Shown one piece after another: positions 14,550-21,499 of a stretch of 34,647 nucleotides of DNA. Origin of the DNA: Myxococcaceae bacterium (GTDB lineage Bacteria; Myxococcota; Myxococcia; Myxococcales; Myxococcaceae). The stretch lies in the NCBI GenBank assembly GCA_004173515.1, contig SECN01000028.1:1-34647 (forward strand), in the 5' to 3' direction. The translations under genes and the position numbers were made by a program. Position 1 is the first letter of the stretch, and each line of letters begins with the position of its first letter. The notes beneath the pieces were generated by a model. It was not told the origin of the DNA. It did no database searches and was given only the letters and a program-made list of their open reading frames with translations.

Positions 14550-16613
14550 TCAGATATTGATGCGGGAGCTGACCGTCCGGACGTCCAGGCCCAACGCTGA
14601 GAACTCCGCCGCGTGGGCCCGCAGCAGCTCCAGCAACCGGGGATGTACGTCCTCCTCTTCATTGGAGAGGATGAATCCGTAGTTCGTCTTGGACAGCATC
14701 CAGGAGATCCACAGCATCTCCGTCGCTTCGTCCGGCTTTGGCGCCACGTCCAGGTCCTCCTCTGTCGACAGGGCACCGCCCTTGCCCCAGCGGAGCCCCA
14801 GGCACGAATACAGAACCTCTCCCGCGTCCTCCCACTGGAGGTTGTTCGCCCAGGCGTGTCGGAAGGTCGCGAAGAAGATGACGTAGCGGCAGAGGTTCTT
14901 CAGTGCCTCCACCTCGCCGGGCTGGGGCGCATCCGTCCGCGTCACCGCGCTCACCGCTTTGGGCGGTGGCTCCGCGGCCTTCGCATCCAGATCCATGCGC
15001 TCCGAGCGCACGAACCACGGCGCATCCTTCCCCGGCACCTTCGCCCGCAGATACCGACACACGAAGGCCGGCGCCGAGTGCGCCACGAGGTCGTCCGAGA
15101 ACCGGCGCACCTCCTGCCACTGCGCCGCCAGCTCCGTGCCGTGCTCCGCGAAGAACGCGTCGACGTGCTCCCCGAGCAGCCGCCAGAACAACTGCCCCGC
15201 CTGGGCATACCGGTGTCCTTCACAGACAGGCATCGCGGGCGCGAAACCCTTCCAGTCATAACTGCCCATCAGGTGTTCCAGCCGCTTGTTGATACCCCGC
15301 TCCGTCAAGGCACTGGCACGCGTGATGTATCCCGTCGACCCCACCAGGAACCCATTGGCGGAGTGGTTGATCAACACCACCTCCCGCAGATGGGGCATCA
15401 GCAGCCAGCGCAAGGGACTGCGTCGCAGGTTCCGGTGCGCCGCAATGGCATACTGCTCCACGTTGAAGTGGCACTGTCCCAGGTGGTTGCCCAGCTCCAC
15501 ATCCAGCGTCGCGCTCACCCGAGCCATCCGCTTGGCCGCCTCCCAGTCCGCGCCATCCGTGGGCGTGAAGGTCCGCCGTGTCACGGGCGAGCCGGGTGCC
15601 GTCGCTCCAGGCTCCCGCATCCCCAGGATGATGCGCACCGGCAGCAGCTTGCCCTCCACCAATCGCAGCCGCACGTCGACATCCGGCAGGCAGTGGATGC
15701 CGTCCTGCTCATACGCATTCCACGGCAGGTAGAGCCGGAACGCCTGGTCATCCCCGGGGACCTCCGGGTCCCGGTCCAGGACGCTGGAGAACATGCCGTT
15801 GAGCAGGCGTTCGCCGAAATACGCATCACTCCGGGTGGAGCCCGGTGACTCCCGCTCCATCCGGGCCGTCGGCGACTCCGGATAGTCTGCTTGGATCTTC
15901 GCCAGACTCGGCGCCTGGCCCAGCCGGCCCTGGAGCTGGTGCTGCCGTTTGATCAGCTCGATGGGCGCGACGGCCTTCAGCATCGCCAGCGAACGTCCCG
16001 GCGCATACGCCGTCGGAGGCGTGCCTTCCTCCACGACGAGCAACCGCGCCAGGGGCGTGGCCGGATCGTATTCCCAATAGGGCACCCGCACCGTGCCGAA
16101 GTCATGCTGGAGCCCCCCGTGGTCATCCGGACCCCGCTCCGAACCGATGCGCCGCCACGTCTCCACCACCCGCCCGTCCTTCCGGAACGTGTGCTGGGGT
16201 TCGAAGAAGCGCAGCTCCAGGTCCGGCAGGTCGCCTTCACCCGCGTCGGCGGGGTCGTAGCGGATGGCGAAGGCCCCACCCGCGTCCGTGAAGCCCTCGC
16301 CCAGGAAGTCGTCCGGCGTGCCGAAGTCCCGGTCCCACAACTCCACCTTGAGATGGTGCAGCGGAATGGGCCCCCCAGGGCCGTCCTGCTCGAAGACGAG
16401 GCGGCCCGTGGCGACGGCGGGCAGGGTGGCCGCATCCTTCGACGCACGAGGCGCGCGCACGCGCGAGGCCAGGTTCCGGCTCACGGCCAGCCGCTGTTTC
16501 AGGTCGAGCCCCGCGTACCACCGGGCCAGCTCGTCCGGCTCCAGCAGGTCGGCTTCAGGGATGCGGGACTTGAGACCCAGGGACGACAGCATGCGGCGCC
16601 AGACGGTGCTCAT
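14550..16613 (-). CDS. lipoxygenase with N-terminal transthyretin-like domain
   Basis: A 687-residue non-haem iron lipoxygenase-family protein. Residues about 65-185 look like a transthyretin/carboxypeptidase-regulatory beta domain (GRLVFEQDGP..., KVELWDRDFGTPDDFLGEG) instead of a PLAT domain. The iron ligands are all present: H377 and H382 (NHLGQCH), H586 and N590 (RHAWAN), and the C-terminal Ile687 (SRINI). The Coffa-site residue is Ala419, which in the family predicts S-oxygenation, but the usual Arg after it is Asn420. Spacing in the first motif region (H-x4-H, then AAHRNL and PHLR) is typical. It should dioxygenate polyunsaturated fatty acids to hydroperoxides, acting in the cytoplasm as no signal peptide is visible. 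It is divergent from the second lipoxygenase. Confidence 0.9.
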   Translation of the reverse strand: MSTVWRRMLSSLGLKSRIPEADLLEPDELARWYAGLDLKQRLAVSRNLASRVRAPRASKDAATLPAVATGRLVFEQDGPGGPIPLHHLKVELWDRDFGTPDDFLGEGFTDAGGAFAIRYDPADAGEGDLPDLELRFFEPQHTFRKDGRVVETWRRIGSERGPDDHGGLQHDFGTVRVPYWEYDPATPLARLLVVEEGTPPTAYAPGRSLAMLKAVAPIELIKRQHQLQGRLGQAPSLAKIQADYPESPTARMERESPGSTRSDAYFGERLLNGMFSSVLDRDPEVPGDDQAFRLYLPWNAYEQDGIHCLPDVDVRLRLVEGKLLPVRIILGMREPGATAPGSPVTRRTFTPTDGADWEAAKRMARVSATLDVELGNHLGQCHFNVEQYAIAAHRNLRRSPLRWLLMPHLREVVLINHSANGFLVGSTGYITRASALTERGINKRLEHLMGSYDWKGFAPAMPVCEGHRYAQAGQLFWRLLGEHVDAFFAEHGTELAAQWQEVRRFSDDLVAHSAPAFVCRYLRAKVPGKDAPWFVRSERMDLDAKAAEPPPKAVSAVTRTDAPQPGEVEALKNLCRYVIFFATFRHAWANNLQWEDAGEVLYSCLGLRWGKGGALSTEEDLDVAPKPDEATEMLWISWMLSKTNYGFILSNEEEDVHPRLLELLRAHAAEFSALGLDVRTVSSRINI

Positions 16614-16778
16614 GGGCGGCAGGCCTCAATGCAAGACATTGCCCTGAAGGGCATGGTGGACTCAGGGCCGTGACAGAAATTGTTGGGGGCGGGTGCCATC
16701 GCACCCCGGAGGGTACCACGGCTTGTCCGACCCGCTTTTGCGTCTTACCGTCAGTCATCCGTGCTAGTGGGAGATTCC
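16614..16778. promoter_or_regulatory. shared divergent promoter region of the two lipoxygenases
   Basis: A 165-bp region between the two divergent lipoxygenase starts, so both may be coordinately controlled. It contains the dyad GGGTGC-CATC-GCACCC at 16691-16706, a candidate operator. A GGGAG ribosome site at 16769-16773 precedes the plus-strand ATG. I see no convincing -35/-10 pair. Confidence 0.4.
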
Positions 16779-18809
16779 ATGACTGTCGATTACACGCTAA
16801 CGATTCGCACGAACTCGCGGCTCGGCGCGGGCACCAACGCCAACATCTCCGTCGTGCTGGTTGGGACGCAGGGTGAAAGCGACTCACACCTGTTGGACAA
16901 GCGCTTCCACAACGACTTCGAGGCCGGAGCCGTGGACTCCTACAAGGTCCAGAGCCAGGACCTGGGCGAGCTGCTCCTTCTCCGATTCTCGAACACCGGC
17001 AACGGTGTCGCGAGCGACTGGCTCCTCGACCAGGTGCACGTCACCGCCGGAGAGAAGCGGTGGTTCTTCCCCCACCACCGCTGGGTGCTGGGCAAGTCGA
17101 CCTCCGAGGTCCTCGAGGGCACGGCGCGCCTGGCGAACCAGGTGCAGCACGCGCGCGCGGTCTCCGCCCGAGCGGAGCAACTCAAGGCCCGTCACCAGAT
17201 GTACGGCTGGCGCGCGCCCGATGCGACGGCCGGGCTGCCCGGGGCGCTCGACATCAGCGAGGCGCGACCGCTGCCGAAGGACGAGCTCTACCGGGGGCTC
17301 GTGGACGGCAGCTACGAGGTCGTCATCGCGAAGACGCTGGCGGCCATCAAGCTGCACATGCCCCTGCTGAACAAGGCCTGGAACGGCCTCGTGGACATCT
17401 TCGACTTCTTCAAGGGCATCGAGCTGCCCCAGCTCGCCAACCGGTGGAAGGACGACTACGAGTTCGCCCGGCAGGCCGTCCAGGGCATCACCCCCGTCCA
17501 CATCCAGTCCATCTCCGCGCTGCCCGCGGGGCTCCCGCTCACGGACGGCGAGCTGCACGGTCTGCTGTCGCCGGGCCAGTCGCTGGCGCAGGCCCTGGCG
17601 TCGAAGCGCGTCTTCCTGCTCGACTTCGAAATCCTGGACGACGTGCCCATGTTTAAGAAGGTGGACGAGAAGGGCATCGAGGAACGGCGCTGGTCGCCCG
17701 CGTCCCGCTGCCTGCTGTACCTGGACGATACGCGGCACCTGCGCCCCATCGCCATCCAGTTGGGACGCGACCCGGAGAAGGATCCGGTGTTCACGCCCAA
17801 TGACAGCCAATACGACTGGCTGGCCGCGAAGATCTACGTCCGGTGCAGCGAGGGCAACACGCACCAGATGGTGGGGCACGCGCTGCGGACGCACTTCATC
17901 GCGGAGCCGTTCGTCATGGCGACGATGCGCAACCTCCCGGATCCGCACCCCGTCTACAAGCTGCTGCGCCGCCACTTCCGCTACACGCTCGCCATCAACG
18001 AGGGCGCCCGCAAGGGCCTGCTCGCCGAGGGCGGCGTGTTCGACGACATCATCGCCACCGGCGGCCCCGACAAGGGCCACGTGTTCCTGGGCAAGAAGGG
18101 CTACCAGCGCTGGAAGCTCACGGACAACAAGCCGCGCGAGGACATCGCGCGCCGAGGCGTGCTCGACCCGGCGGTGCTTCCGCACTACCCCTACCGGGAC
18201 GACGCGCTGCCCCTGTGGGACGCGTTCGAGGAATACATCGGCGGGGTGCTCGGGCACTTCTACAAGTCCGACGCGGACCTCGTGAATGACGTCGAGATGC
18301 AGCGCTGGTGGGCGGACCTCATCGCGCACGGCATGTCCGTGGAGAAGCTGCCGTGCACGGAGCTGAAGCGTGTCGCGGACCTGGTGGACATCCTCACCAC
18401 GGTCCTCTTCACGGTCAGCGTCCAGCACGCGGCGGTGAACTACCTCCAGTACGAACACTACGCCTTCGTGCCGAACGCGCCCTTGTGCATGCGCAAGGCG
18501 CCCCCGGCGAAGAAGGGCGTCATCGGTCCGGACGACATCGTGGAGATGATCCCCAGCAAGTCGCAGATGCTCTGGCAGGTCTCCATCGGCCGCGCGCTCT
18601 CCAGCTTCGGTGACGACGAGGAGTACCTGCTCCACGAGGGCGGCTGGTACGAGGAGTACTTCCAGGAGCCGGAGGTGCTCGCCCTGCGGGATCGCTTCCA
18701 CGCCCGGCTGCGCGCCCAGCGCGACGCGGTGAAGGCTCGCAACGAGAAGTGCGAAGTGCCCTACACGGTCCTGCAGTCCGACCGGATCCCCTGCGGCATC
18801 ACCGTCTGA
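16779..18809 (+). CDS. lipoxygenase with PLAT domain
   Basis: A 676-residue classical lipoxygenase. Residues about 2-95 form a PLAT/LH2 beta-sandwich (YTLTIRTNSRLGAGTNANIS), a domain that helps membrane or lipid access. The catalytic domain carries H367 and H372 (GHALRTH), then H550 and N554 (QHAAVN). The C-terminal ligand position is Val676 (GITV) instead of Ile. The Coffa-site residue is Ala410 (INEGAR), predicting an S-hydroperoxide. Conserved motifs PHPVYKLLRRHFRYTLAIN and YPYRDDALPLWDAFEEYI are intact. From general knowledge, lipoxygenases of Myxococcus xanthus oxygenate arachidonate and related acids; I infer similar activity here. The stop lies 14 nt before the P450 start, so the two form an operon. 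Confidence 0.95.
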   Translation: MTVDYTLTIRTNSRLGAGTNANISVVLVGTQGESDSHLLDKRFHNDFEAGAVDSYKVQSQDLGELLLLRFSNTGNGVASDWLLDQVHVTAGEKRWFFPHHRWVLGKSTSEVLEGTARLANQVQHARAVSARAEQLKARHQMYGWRAPDATAGLPGALDISEARPLPKDELYRGLVDGSYEVVIAKTLAAIKLHMPLLNKAWNGLVDIFDFFKGIELPQLANRWKDDYEFARQAVQGITPVHIQSISALPAGLPLTDGELHGLLSPGQSLAQALASKRVFLLDFEILDDVPMFKKVDEKGIEERRWSPASRCLLYLDDTRHLRPIAIQLGRDPEKDPVFTPNDSQYDWLAAKIYVRCSEGNTHQMVGHALRTHFIAEPFVMATMRNLPDPHPVYKLLRRHFRYTLAINEGARKGLLAEGGVFDDIIATGGPDKGHVFLGKKGYQRWKLTDNKPREDIARRGVLDPAVLPHYPYRDDALPLWDAFEEYIGGVLGHFYKSDADLVNDVEMQRWWADLIAHGMSVEKLPCTELKRVADLVDILTTVLFTVSVQHAAVNYLQYEHYAFVPNAPLCMRKAPPAKKGVIGPDDIVEMIPSKSQMLWQVSIGRALSSFGDDEEYLLHEGGWYEEYFQEPEVLALRDRFHARLRAQRDAVKARNEKCEVPYTVLQSDRIPCGITV

Positions 18810-18823
18810 GACGCCTGGAGAAG

Positions 18824-20254
18824 ATGCCCGTGCCCAACCTGCTTTCCCGTGGCCTGTTCAACCTGTTCTTCGGTTCCAGGCGCAAGCCCTTCGCATCACT
18901 CCCCGGGCCCCAGCCCGGAATCCTTGGCACTGCGGGTGACTTCCTGGGGCCCCAGCCCTGGGACGTCTGCGCGCGCTATGGCCGCGAGTACGGCGGTGTC
19001 ACGCTCATCTGGATGGGGCCCAGCCCCGGCGTGGTGCTCAACGACCCCGCGGTCATCGCGGAGGTGCTGGAGTCCCCCCGCCGGATGGAGTTCGAAAAGG
19101 GAAACATCAGCGAGCAGGTCCGGCCCACGGTGACGGACGACACGGTCTTCATCTCGAAGCTGAGTGGGGACTGGGCGCAGAAGCGCAAGCTGGAACCCAT
19201 GGAACAGCCCTGGTCCCCCCAGTGGCTGGCCGCCCAGGTGGAGCCGATGCACCGGTCCATCGTGGAGTCCGTGGAGGCGCTGCTGAAGGAGCCCTCCATC
19301 GACTACACCACCGCGATGCGCAAGCTGACCTTTGATGCCTTCGCGGTCGCGGCGGTGGGAGAGAAGCTCCCGAGCTCCGTGTTCGACGACTTCATGTTGC
19401 TGGCGAAGGGAGCGGACGCGCGGATCCAGGCGAAGATGCCGCTGAAGTTCGTCTCACCGCCCAAGGGGTTCGACGAGGCGAAGGCGCGCTTCTACGGCCA
19501 GTTCGCGGACCGGGTGCGCGCCGCGCGCAAGAACCCGAACCCCCACGGCGTGGACGTGATGTCGTGGACGCTGCGCGAGACGCCTGGGATTGATGACCAG
19601 GTGTTGGCGCACCTGTTGGGCGGCATCTTCTACGGAGGCGCCTTCTCCGCCAGCGTCACGTTGGTGGGCGCGTTCCACCAGCTCCAGAAGCACCCCCAGG
19701 CCGAGGCGCGGCTCGCAGAGGAGGCCGCTTCGCTGGGGGACGGGCCGCTGACGTCCGAGACGCTGGCCAGGGCGCGCTGGGCGGAGGCCTGTGCCTTCGA
19801 ATCCCTGCGCCTCCTGCCGGCGGTGCGGGTCTTCACGCGCACGCCGTCCAAGGACGCGCAGCTCGCGGGTGTCACGCTGCCGGCGGGGTCGATGATCATG
19901 ATCTCCAACCAGCACCTGCACCGGGACCCGACCCATTGGACGGAGCCGGACACGTACCACCCCGCGCGCTGGCTGGACGGAGGCGCGGCGCGGGATCCGC
20001 TGGGCAGCGGTCATTTCTTCCCGTTCGGCCGGGGCCCACGCGCATGCGTGGGGGGGGATTTCGCGATGGTGTTCCTGCGCACGGCGCTCGCGACCCTCGC
20101 GGCCCGCGCGAAGGCCCACGTCGATTCGACGGAGCCCTTCGAAGAGGGCTTCTTCTTCGGCGTGGTGCTGCCCAAGGGCGTCACCGGGAAGCTCGTCGCG
20201 CGCCAGCCGCAAGCGGCGCGGGCTGCCACGGAAGTTCGCGCCAGTACGGCCTGA
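18824..20254 (+). CDS. cytochrome P450 with atypical I-helix, linked to lipoxygenases
   Basis: A 476-residue P450. The ExxR motif is E326-R329 (ESLR) and the haem loop is F401-x2-G-x-R-x-C408-x-G (FGRGPRACVG). The I-helix, normally A/G-G-x-D/E-T-T/S, reads G271-G-A-F274-S-A: the acid is Phe and the Thr is Ser. P450s that act on fatty-acid hydroperoxides without O2 or reductase (CYP74, CYP8A) also lack that acid/Thr pair. Together with the 14-nt spacing to a lipoxygenase, this suggests a hydroperoxide-rearranging or cleaving P450, though a monooxygenase is not excluded. There is no N-terminal membrane anchor. A GGAG sits close to the ATG. No ferredoxin or reductase gene is nearby. Confidence 0.92.
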   Translation: MPVPNLLSRGLFNLFFGSRRKPFASLPGPQPGILGTAGDFLGPQPWDVCARYGREYGGVTLIWMGPSPGVVLNDPAVIAEVLESPRRMEFEKGNISEQVRPTVTDDTVFISKLSGDWAQKRKLEPMEQPWSPQWLAAQVEPMHRSIVESVEALLKEPSIDYTTAMRKLTFDAFAVAAVGEKLPSSVFDDFMLLAKGADARIQAKMPLKFVSPPKGFDEAKARFYGQFADRVRAARKNPNPHGVDVMSWTLRETPGIDDQVLAHLLGGIFYGGAFSASVTLVGAFHQLQKHPQAEARLAEEAASLGDGPLTSETLARARWAEACAFESLRLLPAVRVFTRTPSKDAQLAGVTLPAGSMIMISNQHLHRDPTHWTEPDTYHPARWLDGGAARDPLGSGHFFPFGRGPRACVGGDFAMVFLRTALATLAARAKAHVDSTEPFEEGFFFGVVLPKGVTGKLVARQPQAARAATEVRASTA

Positions 20255-20263
20255 CACGGCGGT

Positions 20264-20312
20264 CCGTAGGTGGGTGGCGGGCTTCTTCCCCGCCACCTGG
20301 ACCGGCCTACGG
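20264..20312. terminator. two-tier hairpin terminator between P450 and DUF4382 genes
   Basis: The inner stem GGTGGCGGG (20273-20281) pairs with CCCGCCACC (20289-20297) around a 7-nt pyrimidine loop. The outer stem CCGTAGG (20264-20270) pairs with CCTACGG (20306-20312). Placed between two convergent genes, it most likely stops transcripts from both sides. Confidence 0.7.
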
Positions 20313-21236
20313 TCAGGAGTGGCCCGTGACCGTGAACCGCACGGTGTCCTCGCGGTTCTCTCCGACGTAGACGCTCTCTGGCGACGCCCAGTCCGTGAGG
20401 AGGTGCCTCGCGTCAGGGCCCTCCAGCTCCACGGTGTATTCGCCGGGCCGCAGGTTGCGGAAGGTGGCTTCGAAGACGCCGGCCTCACCGGTGGCTGTGA
20501 CGGCCTTCGGCGTGCGACCGCCGCCGACGTTCACCAGGATGACGGAGGCGGCGCCCAACTGCTTTTCGCCCAGTGAGGGGAGGGAGAGCCCCTCCCGAAG
20601 CCTGATCATCACTCGCAGGCTGCTGGTGGCCCCGGCCTCCAGTCCCTTCATGACAGGGCTCAGCCGTGGGTCGTTCCCAAGGGGGTCGTGGGTCTTGAAA
20701 CTCCGCGCGATGTCGAAGTCCACGAGGAAGGTCTTCTCGCCCTCATCGAGCGTGAGGTGCTCTCCCACGTCTTCTCCAAAGTCCACGGTCCAGGGGGCGT
20801 CGTTCGGGTTCGCCAGGTTCAGCATCCTGTCGACCTGGAGGCCCGCGGGGAGCCCCTCGTAGGTGCTGGAGGTGGCATAGACACGGCTTCCCGAGCCTTC
20901 CTTCAACTGGACAAAGCCTCCCGAGGCGCGCAAGCGCAGTTGGCCATAGGTTCCTGGTGGCACATCCACGTCCTTCACCAGGGCCATCGGGTTGTTGCCC
21001 AGGGCCAGGAGGTCGACGGTCAGGGGCGCGTCGCGGAGCACCACCTCGGTGGAACCCCTTTCCTGCGGCCACAAATACACTTTCGAAACAGTGAGCACCG
21101 CCTTCTCGATCTGTTGCGCCGGGAGTGCGGCCAGCTTCACCGAGACGCGGACGGGATCGTCCTTGCCGCAGGCCGTGAAACACAAGAGCGCGCTGGTCAG
21201 CAGCAGGGCCGTGGTCGAGCGAAGCATGAAGGGCAT
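20313..21236 (-). CDS. DUF4382-type lipoprotein
   Basis: A 307-residue lipoprotein with lipobox LLCFTAC (Cys23). Residues about 29-190 match the pattern of DUF4382 beta-sandwich domains (VRVSVKLAALPAQQIEKAVLTVSKVYL). Residues about 220-303 look like a CnaB/carboxypeptidase-regulatory-like beta domain (FEATFRNLRPGEYTVELEG). The molecular role is unknown; it is probably an envelope-anchored structural or binding protein. There is no clear ribosome site before 21236; an ATG at 21227 is an alternative start. It is divergent from the large lipoprotein gene. Confidence 0.8.
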   Translation of the reverse strand: MPFMLRSTTALLLTSALLCFTACGKDDPVRVSVKLAALPAQQIEKAVLTVSKVYLWPQERGSTEVVLRDAPLTVDLLALGNNPMALVKDVDVPPGTYGQLRLRASGGFVQLKEGSGSRVYATSSTYEGLPAGLQVDRMLNLANPNDAPWTVDFGEDVGEHLTLDEGEKTFLVDFDIARSFKTHDPLGNDPRLSPVMKGLEAGATSSLRVMIRLREGLSLPSLGEKQLGAASVILVNVGGGRTPKAVTATGEAGVFEATFRNLRPGEYTVELEGPDARHLLTDWASPESVYVGENREDTVRFTVTGHS

Positions 21237-21393
21237 GGCGGGTGTCTCACGAGGACTGTTGGGAGCTGCCGGCCTGGCTCCACGGTCTTGCGAAAGCGCT
21301 CCTCAAAGCGACCGCGCCCAGGACGAAAGGACCCGCCGTTGTTTCCAGCGTGGGACGAGGGCGTCACCCGGATGCTCACGGCTCCAGACCTGC

Positions 21394-21476
21394 CCAGCTT
21401 TACTGCTGGTGGAAAATTATATATCCATGGTTAAGCAGCCAGCCTCGCTATTCCAGTAATACTGAAAATCGAGGCT
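21394..21476 (+). promoter_or_regulatory. AT-rich promoter region with two inverted repeats
   Basis: In a very GC-rich setting this segment is strikingly AT-rich. It has TATATAT at 21418-21424 as a likely -10 area. Upstream is CCAGC-TTTACT-GCTGG (21394-21409). Downstream is a nested dyad: outer arms AGCCTCG (21441-21447) and CGAGGCT (21470-21476) enclosing CAGTA-A-TACTG (21454-21464). The dyads may be operators, or the second may be a 5' UTR hairpin ending 23 nt before the ATG. Confidence 0.5.
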
Positions 21477-21499
21477 CCCCCCAGTCGAGCGGAGTTCGG

